DNA from: CBDFGS01 sp965247255
GTDB taxonomy: Bacteria; Chloroflexota; Dehalococcoidia; Lucifugimonadales; CAUZJF01
Assembly: GCA_965247255.1 (NCBI GenBank)
Contig: CBDFGS010000011.1
Span: 454,409-518,408 of the forward strand
DNA: 64,000 nt
Direction: 5' to 3'
The notes below the pieces were generated by a model that was not told the origin of the DNA, did not search any database, and saw nothing but the letters and a program-made list of their open reading frames with translations. Position 1 is the stretch's first letter. Every line of letters begins with the position of its first letter. Below, piece after piece: positions 31,501 through 40,379 of the stretch. A program made the translations under genes and the position numbers.

Positions 31501-34500
31501 AGAGGCGAGTGGGACTGGGTGGTGCGTGACCGGCTGGCGCCCTCAGGTACCTTCTATTTCCGAATGGTGAAGGGAGACGGGTCTGCACTGGCGGGCTACA
31601 CGAACTACCCTGAGATCGCTGCGGTAGGCCCTAGCTTTACCCAGGAAGACTACCGCTGGTACGAGAATATAGACTCCCTAACGCCGACGACGACCCTGGC
31701 GGCGACCAACGTTGACTTCACGGCCACGGAGCACGTCGCGGCCTACCGCCTTCGCATGAATGTGGAGGTGGCCGACGCCAACATAGCCTCGGGCGCCCAG
31801 GCCTTCAAGCTCCAGTACGCCACCAGCTCCACCGGGCCTTGGGCCGATGTGGAAGCGCTCGGCTCGACCTCGACCTGGCGAGGGTACGACAACCCCAGCG
31901 CGGCCGATGGCGCCACAGCGCCGGGCCTTTTGCTTGGCAGCTCCGCGGTCGCAGGTAGCTATGAAGAGGTCAATCCTTCCGCGACCAACCCTAACGCCGC
32001 GACGGTCGGCCAGCGCGTAGAGTGGGACTGGGTCGTCCAGCCTAACACCACGGCGGATAACACTACCTACTTCTTCCGAATGGTCCGCAGCAGCGGAGCG
32101 GTGCTCAGGACCTATACACGCTACCCGAAGCTGACGACGCCGCCCGCCCTGGTCCTCACCCAGCAGGACTACCGGTGGTACGACAACACCGCCGGTCTGA
32201 CGCCGACAACCCCTCTGGCCGCTGAGAATACATTGTACCCGGGGGCGGTCCCCCAGGACGTTTTCCGCCTCCGCATGAACGTCCGCGTGAACGGCGCTGG
32301 TCTCGCCAACGTGGCCCGCGCTTTCAAGCTGCAGTTCGCAACCACGACCACGGGTCCCTGGACCGATCTCGGAGACATCGGCAGCATAGAGCTTTGGCGA
32401 GGGCTCGACAACGTTGGGATCGCCGACGGCGCTACGCTGCCGACCTTCTTGCTGGCGAGCTCCACGGTGGCCCAGAGCTACGAAGAGGAGAACCCGTCCG
32501 CGTCGAACCCAAGGTCGATCAGCTTGACCGGTCTGGGAGAGTGGGACTGGGTGATCGAGCACAACGTGGCGCCGTCCGGCACCTTCTATTTCAGGATGGT
32601 GCGGGACGACGGCACGCCCCTGGACAGCTACACAAACTACCCTGAGATAACCGCGGCCGCCCCGGCACTGGACCAGCAGGACTATCGATGGTACCTGAAC
32701 ACGGACAGTCTAACTCCTACTGCTCCGCTAGCCGCGACCAACACGAGCTACGTCTCGGATACGGAGGGGCTGGTATATCGGCTTCGTATGAACGCCGAGG
32801 TATCCACGGTCGCCCTGCCGGCATCGGGACTGCAGTTCAAGCTTCAGTACGCGACGAGCACCGGGGGCCCATGGACCGACGTGGGGGCGGCGACCTCGAG
32901 CGCCACCTGGAGGGGCTTCGACAACCCCAGCGTGGCCGATGGCGCGACGATAGCGACCTTGCTGCCCGCCTCCGACGTGGGCGAAAGCTACGAGGAGCAG
33001 AACCCTTCGGTACTCAACCCCAACACCGTTGCCGTCGGCCAGCAAGGTGAGTGGGATTGGGCACTCGAGCCCGACGGCGCGGCCACGAGCACCTCGTACT
33101 TCTTCCGAATGGTGCTCATCAGCGGCACGCCTCTCGGTACATATACGCGGTATCCTGAGCTTGTCACCGCCGCCGCTCTTGTGCTCACGCAGAATGACTA
33201 TCGTTGGTACGAGAGCAACAACAATTTGACCCCGTCGACCACGCTTGAAAACGAGAACACGGCCCACGCCGGCGTGACACCTCAGGAGGTATTGCGAATT
33301 CGCATGAATGTCACCCTGGCCTCAGCCAATCTAGCGGCAGGTGCGGAGAGCTTCAAGCTCCAGTATGCGACCAGCACGCTGGGGCCATGGCGGGACGCCG
33401 GCGCAATCGGCTCATCCGAGGTCTGGCGTGGTTTTGACGAATCAGGCTCCACGCCTGACGGTGCCGCGCTACCTAGCACTTTGCTGACAACATCCGATGT
33501 TGCTCAATCCTACGAGGAGCAGAACCCGTCCATAGGCAACCCTAATGTGATCAACATTGGCCAAGAAGCTGAGTGGGACTGGGTGGTCCAGAACAACACG
33601 GCGCCGACCGCGACGTTCTTCTTCCGCATGGTGAGGTCCGATGGGACTGCCTTCAGCTCCTACTCGAACTACCCCGAGGTAACTACGGCCGGTCCTGCGT
33701 TTATCCAGCGAGACTATCGTTGGTTCTCGAACGTCGACAACCAGAAGCCTACCTCCCCGTTGGCTGCTGAAAACACGCCGTATGTCGATGCTTCGCCACT
33801 CACGGTGTTTCGTCTCCGTGTCAACATCGAAGTTCAGACGACCACGCTTCCCGTCGATGCCCAGGTCTTCAAGCTTCAGTTTGCCAGCACGACTACCGGA
33901 CCGTGGACCGATCACGGGGATATTGGGAGCCTCACAGTGTGGAGGGCGTTCGATAACCCCGGCGTTGCAGATGGGCAGACGCTCAACAATCAGCAACTTG
34001 GCACGACCGACAAACGTGAGAGCTATGTAGAGGAGAATCCCTCCCCAACCAACCCAAGGACCATTGGAGTGGGCGAGCGCGGCGAGTGGGACTGGGTGAT
34101 CCAGGCCAACCATGCCCTGACTGAGACCACATTCTATTGGCGAGTCGTCAAGTCAGATGGAACTCCTCTCGATAGCTACGCAATCTATCCGGCGCTTACT
34201 ACGCTACCACCCATAATCGCCTACGACGACTTCGAATCGGGGGGCCTTTCAGGCGGAGATGGATGGCTCGGAGCGTGGACCACCGTTGGAGACGTTTCGG
34301 TGCTTAAACAGGGAGCGCCACAGCAGGGCGTTTACCATCTGCGAATGAGACGCGATGATTCGAATATCGAGCGCTCCGTCGACCTCACCGGCGAGGCGGG
34401 GATACGCCTCAAGTTCTGGGCCAAGGCAGATTCGTTCGAGACCGGCGACACTGTCACCCTATCCGTAAGCGACGACGGGGTGACGTTTACCGCCATTCGC

Positions 34501-34698
34501 ACTTGGGTGGATGGGGAGGACGACGACACGTATCGCTTCTACGACATCGACCTGGTCGATCTGACCAACTCGGTCCCACCACTGCCGGCGACGACGCTAC
34601 CCCCGTTCACGAGCAACTACACGGTCCAGTTCGACTCGGGGATGAACTCTCCGAACGACCACTTCTTTATCGACGACCTCAAGATAGAAGGGGAATAA
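28591..34698 (+). CDS. giant prepilin-like repeat protein
   Basis: About 2035 residues. The N-terminus is a type IV prepilin/pseudopilin signal: ARSQAG then VSLMEVVIAVALMGVVMTGL, with cleavage after Gly and Glu at position +5 of the mature protein. A ~95-residue spacer leads to ten tandem repeats of about 172 residues (each with xQxDYRWY, FKLQYATSTxGPW, WRGFDN, SYEEENPSxxNPN, EWDWV and YFFRMV) and a C-terminal jelly-roll-like domain starting IIAYDDFESGGLSGGDGW and ending FFIDDLKIEGE. The start is uncertain: ATG 28591 gives a 33-residue leader, ATG 28648 a 14-residue leader. Probably an assembled surface adhesin or pilus-tip stalk processed by a prepilin peptidase. Confidence 0.8.
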   Translation: MKRTTLHMARAGLSPVALWMRSSLAQLARSQAGVSLMEVVIAVALMGVVMTGLAAALAAGLRAVLIVEDQTVSTSFATAQLEDTLSQPYVEPADYAVVALPEGFSVAFDNLVLKPTLLSRITAILSDATRELIRITTHKVNEAFVASPPKLLLSQRDFRWYQNLDAVTPVTALAAENTAHTVSGVGDVVRLRMNVEIDRFPITAGEKSFKLQYATSTDGPWANFGSSASTTATWRGFDNPSVVDGATLNATPLLAESDVAQSYEEGNPSALNPNSIAVSEWAEWDWVVRENGAAFNTSYFFRMVNADGTPFESYTRFPQLIRSSPVTLDQFDYRWFANADALTPGTALAALRTPFAATTHGDVYRVRMNVGVDGVDLSAGTQAFKLQYATSTLGPWSEVGAPGSGATWRGFDNATSSDGATLPGLSLPTSDIVASYEEANPSALNPNTVLVNQRGEWDWVLQDNQAPDSTTFFFRMVRADGSTFGSYTRYPQLTTPPAVVLAQEDFRWFDNADSPTPGAARATENTALAGVDQGGLLRLRMNVGATAAGIAAGVESFKLQYATSTSGPWSDVGAVGSTSTWRGFDNPTTADGVLITGLLLTTSTVAETYEEQNPSAANPNQIDAGDRAEWDWVVENNGAEPLISYFFRMVKADGTPLDAYTRFPELTTTAAGNSQKDYRWYKNRNHQNPIESLGAENSSISGVTPLTVVRLRMNLSATGAALVAGSSVFKVQYATSTGGPWRDVGAVGSGEIWRGFDNSLIVDGTSLTTLLLTASDVLETYEEANPSLANPNTIPTGQEGEWDWVLQNNSAPADTYFFRLVDGDGTPLDTYTLFPELSTVEPALTQRDYRWYDNIDALTPTTALAAENTSSTGATPGAVFRIRMNVEASGVELPAGAQSFKLQFAVTTTGPWTDVGGAASTTIWTGFDNGSVTDGATITTLLSSSDVAESYEEENPSALNPNALSATTTDRGEWDWVVRDRLAPSGTFYFRMVKGDGSALAGYTNYPEIAAVGPSFTQEDYRWYENIDSLTPTTTLAATNVDFTATEHVAAYRLRMNVEVADANIASGAQAFKLQYATSSTGPWADVEALGSTSTWRGYDNPSAADGATAPGLLLGSSAVAGSYEEVNPSATNPNAATVGQRVEWDWVVQPNTTADNTTYFFRMVRSSGAVLRTYTRYPKLTTPPALVLTQQDYRWYDNTAGLTPTTPLAAENTLYPGAVPQDVFRLRMNVRVNGAGLANVARAFKLQFATTTTGPWTDLGDIGSIELWRGLDNVGIADGATLPTFLLASSTVAQSYEEENPSASNPRSISLTGLGEWDWVIEHNVAPSGTFYFRMVRDDGTPLDSYTNYPEITAAAPALDQQDYRWYLNTDSLTPTAPLAATNTSYVSDTEGLVYRLRMNAEVSTVALPASGLQFKLQYATSTGGPWTDVGAATSSATWRGFDNPSVADGATIATLLPASDVGESYEEQNPSVLNPNTVAVGQQGEWDWALEPDGAATSTSYFFRMVLISGTPLGTYTRYPELVTAAALVLTQNDYRWYESNNNLTPSTTLENENTAHAGVTPQEVLRIRMNVTLASANLAAGAESFKLQYATSTLGPWRDAGAIGSSEVWRGFDESGSTPDGAALPSTLLTTSDVAQSYEEQNPSIGNPNVINIGQEAEWDWVVQNNTAPTATFFFRMVRSDGTAFSSYSNYPEVTTAGPAFIQRDYRWFSNVDNQKPTSPLAAENTPYVDASPLTVFRLRVNIEVQTTTLPVDAQVFKLQFASTTTGPWTDHGDIGSLTVWRAFDNPGVADGQTLNNQQLGTTDKRESYVEENPSPTNPRTIGVGERGEWDWVIQANHALTETTFYWRVVKSDGTPLDSYAIYPALTTLPPIIAYDDFESGGLSGGDGWLGAWTTVGDVSVLKQGAPQQGVYHLRMRRDDSNIERSVDLTGEAGIRLKFWAKADSFETGDTVTLSVSDDGVTFTAIRTWVDGEDDDTYRFYDIDLVDLTNSVPPLPATTLPPFTSNYTVQFDSGMNSPNDHFFIDDLKIEGE
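29041..34203 (+). repeat. ten tandem ~515-bp coding repeats
   Basis: Units begin near 29041, 29571, 30087, 30607, 31117, 31633, 32153, 32668, 33181 and 33697. Each encodes ~170-177 residues opening with a Q-x-[DE]-[FY]-R-W-[YF] motif. Unit-to-unit protein similarity is high but DNA identity is moderate, so the array is old and diversified rather than a recent amplification. Confidence 0.85.
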
Positions 34699-34707
34699 GC
34701 GTCAGAG

Positions 34708-35730
34708 ATGAGACCTAGCTGTCCAGCAGTGCGCGGAAACCATCCGGGCTTCAGCTTGATAGAGCTGATCGCCGCGCTGGCGATCATTGGACTGATACTG
34801 GCCCCGGTTGCAGGTATTATCAACCAGTTCATCTTCGTTCCGAGCCAGCTGTCGGCTACCACAGCGCTTTACAGGGAAGCTGGGGCCGCCGTTCGCTGGA
34901 TCGAGGAGGACGCTCGGCAGGCGGAGACATTCGCGGCGACGACTACCTCTCCCAACTATGGCACGTTCGCCTGGACCGACCGGACGGCGACCACGATCAC
35001 AACCTACTCGGTGCGGTATTTCTGGTCAGAGGCTGATACTAGCCTTATGAGGGAAGTGACCATCGACGGGGTCCCACAGACCAATCTGGTTAGCGCCAAC
35101 ATTGAGAACTACGAGGACGTTTCTATGCAGGAAAGCGGACTCGTCGTCAGTGGCTCGGTGACCACCACCGCAAGCTCGCTTCAGGATACGGCAACGCAAA
35201 ACGTTCCCGTCAGGGCGCACATGAGGCCGCTCTCTCCCAGCCCCCAGCCCACGCCGCCGCCGTTCCGGCTGGCCTGGGACGACTTCGAGAGTGGCGACCT
35301 CACGGGCGGGACCGGCTGGGAAGGGGCGTGGTCGGTCTCCGGCACTGCCAGTGTAATCACCGACTCCGAATCGTTCGAGGGCGCTTCGTATCTCAGGCTC
35401 CAGAACAGCGGCGCCGAGGCCGACCGGTCCACGGACCTCACCGGGCAGACGAGCACGAGAGTGCAGTTCTGGGCCAAGACCGGCGGCTTCGAGCCGGCCG
35501 ACACGGCTCGATTCAAGGTCAGCGCCGACGGCGCGGCTTTCACAGTGCTTAAGACGTTTACAGACGCGGACGTGGGCGCCCCGGGGAATAACTTCTACTT
35601 GTTCTGGGATTTCGCCCTGCCGACTACGGCCACGACCACCGAGTTCTTCATAGCGTTCGACTCCGGCATGGACGATGCTGGCGACACGCTCTTCGTCGAC
35701 GACTTGAAGGTAGTCAAGACATGGCATTAG
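34708..35730 (+). CDS. PilW/PulJ-like pseudopilin with jelly-roll module
   Basis: A 340-residue prepilin-type protein. The leader MRPSCPAVRGNHPG is followed by FSLIELIAALAIIGLILAPV, with Glu at +5, the standard substrate of prepilin peptidase. Residues ~50-160 resemble the PilW/PulJ minor-pilin globular part. A Pro-rich linker (SPSPQPTPPPFR) leads to a C-terminal domain of ~155 residues (AWDDFESGDLTGGTGW ... FVDDLKVV), homologous to the end of the preceding giant protein. The gene starts nine bases after the upstream stop, so they are co-transcribed. Probably a tip-located minor pilin. Confidence 0.85.
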   Translation: MRPSCPAVRGNHPGFSLIELIAALAIIGLILAPVAGIINQFIFVPSQLSATTALYREAGAAVRWIEEDARQAETFAATTTSPNYGTFAWTDRTATTITTYSVRYFWSEADTSLMREVTIDGVPQTNLVSANIENYEDVSMQESGLVVSGSVTTTASSLQDTATQNVPVRAHMRPLSPSPQPTPPPFRLAWDDFESGDLTGGTGWEGAWSVSGTASVITDSESFEGASYLRLQNSGAEADRSTDLTGQTSTRVQFWAKTGGFEPADTARFKVSADGAAFTVLKTFTDADVGAPGNNFYLFWDFALPTTATTTEFFIAFDSGMDDAGDTLFVDDLKVVKTWH

Positions 35731-35752
35731 GGCACAAGCCTCAAGGCGAGCC

Positions 35753-37039
35753 ATGATGCGAAGCAGGTTGCGCAACCAGGTCGGACAGGCCCAGGCCGGC
35801 GTCGTGCTGCCCATGGTCCTGGTCGCCATAGCCATTGGGACAGTGGTCATATCCGCCGTCCTTGGCTACGTGGGGGCTGCCGCCAAGGCTGGCGGGCAGG
35901 ACATCGACGCCTTGCTCGGGCTATATGCCGCTCAGGCCGGTGTAACGAACGTAGTGACGGACCTGATCGATGGCAAGGATGCCCTGTCGGTTGGATATGG
36001 GATACCGACGTCGACAGTCAACGATTTCGACGTAGCGATTGTCGTTAGCGCCCCGGCGACAGGCACGCAGCCGGCACCTCTACACCAATACATAGACCCT
36101 GGGGCCGAGTTCGGGCTCCGCTCACTGTCCAGCCAGACTGCTCACTACTTCCGCGTCGACAACGTTCGGGCCGGCGGCGATCTTCGTGTGAACTGGAGCT
36201 TCACCCCCAACCGGCAACGTTGGAGGATCAGGCTCTATGAGGGCACAGGTCCACCGGGAGCGCCGGCCCCTGTCACGATCGCAGCAGACAACTTCGAGAG
36301 CAGCACATTCAGCGGAGGCACCGGGAGCTGGGCCTTCGATTGGTCTCCAACGGGAAACGCCACGACGACGGCGACCGGCGGGCCGTTCGAAGGCACGTTT
36401 CATCTGCGACTGACCGGCAGCGATGAGATCAGACGCGCGGCCAGCTCTACATTACCGAACCAAAGGATCCAGTTTTGGGCGAAGGCCGAGAGCTTCGAGG
36501 CGGGCGAGACAGCGACGATGTCCGTCAGTACCAATGGGATCGACTTCACTACCGTCCGCACGTGGGTCCAGGCGGAGGCAGACGGCGTTTACCGCTTCGA
36601 GGACATAGACGTAGCGTCGTTCGGCACGAGCACCGAATTCTGGATCTTGTTTCAGGCGAACACGTCGGGTGTCGGTGACCTCTTCTTCGTGGACGACCTG
36701 AAAATAATCAGTCAGGCGCTATCGTCTCCCATAGCGGAGCACAGCGATACGAAGGGCCCGGGCGCGCTGCTGGTCGACGGGAGCGTCATTACCGGCGGGG
36801 CCTATACAATCGAGTTCTACAACAACTCAGGAACCGACCTGGTATCAGGTACGTTCAGCGCGTCTGGCAGTGGAGCGGAGACGTGGGTTTTCACCCAGGC
36901 CCACAGGGACTACGTCATATACGCGACCGCTGCAAGCAGCACCGGCACCACGTTTGTCAGACAGATACCCGGACCTACCGAACCAAGGACGGGGCAGAAA
37001 ACCTACATATACACGTGGAAGCCGTACGCGAATGAATAG
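35753..37039 (+). CDS. PilX-like membrane-anchored protein with jelly-roll module
   Basis: A 428-residue protein. The start MMRSRLRNQVGQAQAG then VVLPMVLVAIAIGTVVISAVLG resembles PilX-type minor pilins, which lack Glu+5 in some cases, as here (Met). Residues ~180-320 carry the same module as the two upstream proteins (DNFESSTFSGGTGSWAFDW ... FFVDDLKI). A final ~100-residue beta domain (SVITGGAYTIEFYNNSGTDL) has no counterpart in them. AGGCGAG precedes the start 23 bases after the previous stop. It completes a three-gene operon for a cell-surface filament or adhesin. Confidence 0.8.
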   Translation: MMRSRLRNQVGQAQAGVVLPMVLVAIAIGTVVISAVLGYVGAAAKAGGQDIDALLGLYAAQAGVTNVVTDLIDGKDALSVGYGIPTSTVNDFDVAIVVSAPATGTQPAPLHQYIDPGAEFGLRSLSSQTAHYFRVDNVRAGGDLRVNWSFTPNRQRWRIRLYEGTGPPGAPAPVTIAADNFESSTFSGGTGSWAFDWSPTGNATTTATGGPFEGTFHLRLTGSDEIRRAASSTLPNQRIQFWAKAESFEAGETATMSVSTNGIDFTTVRTWVQAEADGVYRFEDIDVASFGTSTEFWILFQANTSGVGDLFFVDDLKIISQALSSPIAEHSDTKGPGALLVDGSVITGGAYTIEFYNNSGTDLVSGTFSASGSGAETWVFTQAHRDYVIYATAASSTGTTFVRQIPGPTEPRTGQKTYIYTWKPYANE

Positions 37040-37159
37040 GGGATTGGGCAGGCGGCGGTCGATTTATCTGAGCGCCCATACCCTTCCTCGGCTCGCTGGA
37101 CGAACGGGCTCAGGTGGGGCGCCGCAGGCCGTCCGAGAGGTGTGGCCCCCTCGCTCTAA

Positions 37160-37182
37160 CTCCCTCCCGCAAGGGGAGGGAG
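37160..37182. repeat. short hairpin repeat after the pilin operon
   Basis: CTCCCTCCC, loop GCAAG, GGGAGGGAG: a perfect nine-base-pair stem. It has no T tract in either direction. Sequences of this 'ctccctcccgcaaggggagggag' form are common dispersed palindromes in bacterial genomes. It could block RNA decay or readthrough at the operon end. Confidence 0.5.
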
Positions 37183-37246
37183 GACGGGATGTGAACTTGC
37201 CGGACGTTGCTGGTTAGACCGAAAAAGCTGGGTGCCAGGAACCTGT

Positions 37247-37690
37247 TTAGGCTTCCAGCTTCCCCTTAAGGTTTTCGAAGGCGCGCCTCATCATCGGCTT
37301 ACCGATCATCATGGGCGCGATGGTGGCGGCAAGCAGCCAGGTACCGAAGGGCCACTGGCCTACTGCCGTGCGCTCCATGAGGGTGCCGTCGCCATCGGCG
37401 GTGAATGTGAACGTATGGTCGTGCTTGCTCGTCGAGTCCTCGACGTGGAACGCGAACTTGTTGGGCGCGTCGTACTCCGTGATGGTTTGACCGCCCTCGA
37501 CCGTGCCTCCCCTGAACTCAGCGGTCGACTTGTACTTCTTGCCGACAGCGATCTCGCTATCATCCTCAGGCGTAATCTCGAGGGGATTGTCAGCCCACTC
37601 GCCGTGCTTGGACAGATCGGACACATACGCGAATACGTCTTCGGGTTTGGCGTTGATGACCACACTGTACTTGCCCTTGGTCCCAGGCAT
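37247..37690 (-). CDS. SRPBCC (polyketide cyclase/START-like) protein
   Basis: A 147-residue helix-grip protein. It begins KYSVVINAKPEDVFAYVSDLSKHGEW, the typical first strand and helix pair of SRPBCC proteins, and ends in an amphipathic helix (MMRRAFENLKGKLEA). The cavity lining is hydrophobic, so it should bind a lipid-like or aromatic ligand. AGGAGG precedes ATG. Single gene with no informative partner. Confidence 0.88.
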   Translation of the reverse strand: MPGTKGKYSVVINAKPEDVFAYVSDLSKHGEWADNPLEITPEDDSEIAVGKKYKSTAEFRGGTVEGGQTITEYDAPNKFAFHVEDSTSKHDHTFTFTADGDGTLMERTAVGQWPFGTWLLAATIAPMMIGKPMMRRAFENLKGKLEA

Positions 37691-37818
37691 TGCTGTTCCT
37701 CCTCGTTGGGGTGTCGGGGATGGTAGCTACGAGGGCCCAGTTAGTCAATAGCCCAAGGGCGGACACAGAGCGCGGGGAGAGGTCGCGTTGACCCCGGAGC
37801 TCTCATTAGACTCAGATC

Positions 37819-39249
37819 TCAGGCGGGTTTGGGGTCCTTTGGCAGCTCGAATACGAACCGGCTGCCGACTCCCGGCTCGCTCTCCGCGTGTATCGATCCG
37901 CCGTGTGCCTCGACGAGCTGCTTGGCTATGGTCAAACCGAGACCGGCGCCGCCGGTGGCGCGGGCCCGAGACGGGTCGACCCGATAGAACCTCTCGAATA
38001 CGTAGGGCAGGAGCTCAGGGGATATGCCCTCTCCCGTATCGGCGATGGCCACCGCCGGTCCCGCACTTGTATCTTCGGCACTGACGGAGACTGTAATCCG
38101 GCCGCCGGAGAGTGTATAGGTGATGGCGTTCTCCAGCAGGTTACCTATGACTTGCTCTATTCGCATCCGGTCCAGACTCACCAGAAATTGCTCCCCGACG
38201 AGCTCAAAGTCCAGGGCTACTCCCTGAGCCTCGGCCCTGGGCCTGAAGGCCTCGGTAGCCGCTCGCACCACCTCGTCCAGAGATTCGAGTTCGCGACTTA
38301 GACGAAAGTCCTCGGCTTCGGCATCGGAAAGCAACTGCAGGTCGTCGATTAGCCTGGAGAGGGACTGGACTTGCTGGTGGATGGTCTCGAGGGTGGTGTG
38401 ATCGGGTTGAAGGAGACCGTCTCGGATGGCCTCGGTATACCCCTGAATGTTGGACAATGGCGTCCTGAGCTCGTGCGCGACGTCGGCGACCATATTGCGT
38501 CGCTGTCGCTCAGCGTCCTGCAGGCCGTCCGCCATCGAGTTGAAAGTGCGCCCTAGCTCTCCCATCTCGTCGCGGCCACCGGCCTCGACTCTTTGGGACA
38601 GATCGCCGTGGCCTAGTTCCCGCGCCGCCGACGTCAGTCCGCGGACCGAGCGCAGGAATCTGCGGGAGACGAGGGAAACCAGCAACAGACCGCTTGTCCC
38701 GGCCGCTAGTCCGGCCCAGACGAGGGAGCGGTTGATCGCCTCCGCGAACTCGATTAGCTGAGGGTCGCCGAACTCTAATGGGGCCTGCGGTGGCGCCGGT
38801 CCGCCGCGGCCGCGGAATCGCCTTGGAATTCCAGGTCTCGCGCGGGTCGGCGAGACCCAGACGGAGCCAACAGCGCGGTCAGCGACGGTAACGGGCAAGA
38901 ACCGGTGGTCAGACGGCGCGACTTCGGGAAGCCTATCCTGCAAGGCCCGTGTGTCGCCCAAGACCACCGAGCCCGAGTCGTCTCTTACGATGATCTCCCG
39001 GTCCGACAGGAACGCGGCGCGCTCGATCAGCGCCTGTACGCCGGACCAGCCACCATTGGCTATGTAGAACTGCGCTAGGGTCCGGCGGACGCGACTACTC
39101 CGGGCCAGGTCGAAGCGGCGCTCTATCTTCTCGACCTCACGCTGGGCGGTGTACCCGATGTAGGCGTTGAGGCTGCCCACGGCCAGTGCCAGGATTATCG
39201 CGAACCCGACGATCAGGCGAAACTGAAGGCTAAAGAACCAGTTAGGCAT
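37819..39249 (-). CDS. two-component sensor histidine kinase
   Basis: A membrane sensor kinase of 476 residues. TM1 is residues 9-31 and TM2 about 175-197, bracketing an extracytoplasmic sensor of ~140 residues with an Arg/Pro/Gly-rich patch near residues 135-158. HAMP follows, then the H-box VADVAHELRTPLSN with H259, and the ATPase motifs NLLENAITYT (N), ADTGEGI (G1), FERFYRVD (F) and GGAGLGLTIAKQLV (G2). It overlaps the response regulator gene by eight bases, so the pair is translationally coupled. The signal sensed is unknown. Confidence 0.95.
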   Translation of the reverse strand: MPNWFFSLQFRLIVGFAIILALAVGSLNAYIGYTAQREVEKIERRFDLARSSRVRRTLAQFYIANGGWSGVQALIERAAFLSDREIIVRDDSGSVVLGDTRALQDRLPEVAPSDHRFLPVTVADRAVGSVWVSPTRARPGIPRRFRGRGGPAPPQAPLEFGDPQLIEFAEAINRSLVWAGLAAGTSGLLLVSLVSRRFLRSVRGLTSAARELGHGDLSQRVEAGGRDEMGELGRTFNSMADGLQDAERQRRNMVADVAHELRTPLSNIQGYTEAIRDGLLQPDHTTLETIHQQVQSLSRLIDDLQLLSDAEAEDFRLSRELESLDEVVRAATEAFRPRAEAQGVALDFELVGEQFLVSLDRMRIEQVIGNLLENAITYTLSGGRITVSVSAEDTSAGPAVAIADTGEGISPELLPYVFERFYRVDPSRARATGGAGLGLTIAKQLVEAHGGSIHAESEPGVGSRFVFELPKDPKPA

Positions 39250-39931
39250 CGCCGAATCTGTAGCCTACTCCGTACACCGTGTGAAGGTACCGTGGCTTCT
39301 TGGGTTCAGGCTCCAGCTTCCGTCTGACGTTGGTGACGTGGGCGTCCACCGTCCTGTCGAACCCATCGAAATCGTAGCCGAACACGCGGTCGATGATCTG
39401 CTCGCGGGTAAAGGTCCTTCCCGTCTCTCTCATTAGCATGACGAGCAGTCGGAACTCCGTTGGCGTTAGGTTGAGCTTCCTCGAGCCTGACTGGACGACT
39501 CGAGTATTCAAGTCGACCGTGACGTCCTTATGCTCGAGCCGCGAAGGCCCGGTCTCGTGTCCGTCTCGCGCCGTGCGCCGCAGAACGGCCCGAACGCGCG
39601 CCGCAAGCTCCCTCGGGCTGAACGGCTTGGTGACGTAGTCGTCGGCCCCGATATCCAAGCCCGCCAATCGGTCTTGCTCGTCAACGCGCGCCGTAATCAT
39701 CACGATCGGCACGTCAGACTCTTCCCTTAGGACGCGGCATATCTCCATCCCGTCAAGTCGGGGGAGCATCAGGTCGAGGACGATCAGGTCCGGGCGGACC
39801 TCCCTGGCGAGACGTAACCCTTCCAGGCCGTCCCTGGCGGACAGCACCTTGTGGCCGTCGCGGCCCAGGTAAAGGGCCACAAGCTTCACCGTGTTCGGAT
39901 CGTCTTCGATTATGAGAACGTGACTGGCCAT
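39242..39931 (-). CDS. OmpR/PhoB-family response regulator
   Basis: A 229-residue regulator. The receiver domain has the acidic pair E9-D10-D11, phosphoacceptor D53 (VLDLMLP), T80 and K102. The winged-helix DNA-binding domain has LTPTEFRLLVMLM and the recognition helix RTVDAHVTNVRRKLE. It precedes and overlaps its kinase gene. A pair of TGTTAA boxes 11 bases apart lies ~85 bases upstream of the start, fitting autoregulation by a tandem-binding OmpR-type protein. Confidence 0.95.
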   Translation of the reverse strand: MASHVLIIEDDPNTVKLVALYLGRDGHKVLSARDGLEGLRLAREVRPDLIVLDLMLPRLDGMEICRVLREESDVPIVMITARVDEQDRLAGLDIGADDYVTKPFSPRELAARVRAVLRRTARDGHETGPSRLEHKDVTVDLNTRVVQSGSRKLNLTPTEFRLLVMLMRETGRTFTREQIIDRVFGYDFDGFDRTVDAHVTNVRRKLEPEPKKPRYLHTVYGVGYRFGDA

Positions 39932-40014
39932 TTCCGTCCACTCTGAGGCGGAGGGCTGATCGACGGGGAGATCCCGCGCCCCCTACCCCCGTCAAGTACA
40001 AGGTAGCTGAAGAA

Positions 40015-40031
40015 TGTTAAGGAAATGTTAA
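40015..40031 (-). promoter_or_regulatory. tandem 11-bp-spaced box upstream of the response regulator
   Basis: TGTTAAGGAAA repeats with a period of exactly 11 bases (TGTTAA at 40015 and 40026). On the minus strand this reads TTAACA-N5-TTAACA, the same form as the Pho-type direct repeats bound by PhoP/PhoB-like regulators in Gram-positive bacteria. A related half site lies upstream of the secreted-protein gene at 40938. Confidence 0.55.
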
Positions 40032-40216
40032 GGTCGGATGCAAGCTACGTGTCCGCCCTTTCGTGGGATAAGACGCCTTTGTGGCAACTGGTGTCGATCT
40101 GAGTCCTTCGAGGCGCTCTCAGGTAGCTGATTTATGCCAATCAGTCTTGCTGGATACGGACGTGGGCGCGGCAAGCGGCGCGCCTACGACGTTTGGGAAT
40201 AGTTACTTTCCCGACG

Positions 40217-40245
40217 TTCCGTCCCGATGCCACATCGGGACGGAA
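40217..40245. repeat. TCCCGA...TCGGGA palindrome
   Basis: TTCCGTCCCGA (40217-40227), loop TGCCACA, TCGGGACGGAA (40235-40245): an 11-base-pair perfect stem. The core matches the palindromes found inside three tRNA-like genes at 46.5-47.4 kb. The surrounding interval 39932-40467 has no recognised gene. Confidence 0.55.
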
Positions 40246-40379
40246 GCTGCTGAGGACGAATGAGGATGACTTCGGGGAGCGTAGTATGAGCGAGACCAAG
40301 ACTGAGGCGTTCGTGGTGAGGCTGTTGGACCATCCTTGACAGCCGCCTGCTCCGCTGTGAAAAGGGGCGGCGAGAACTC

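Noticed and set aside
40286..40339. 17-codon ORF (MSETKTEAFVVRLLDHP) with a good GGGGAG site
   Set aside because: Too short to support as a gene, and no homology or downstream gene on that strand to regulate.
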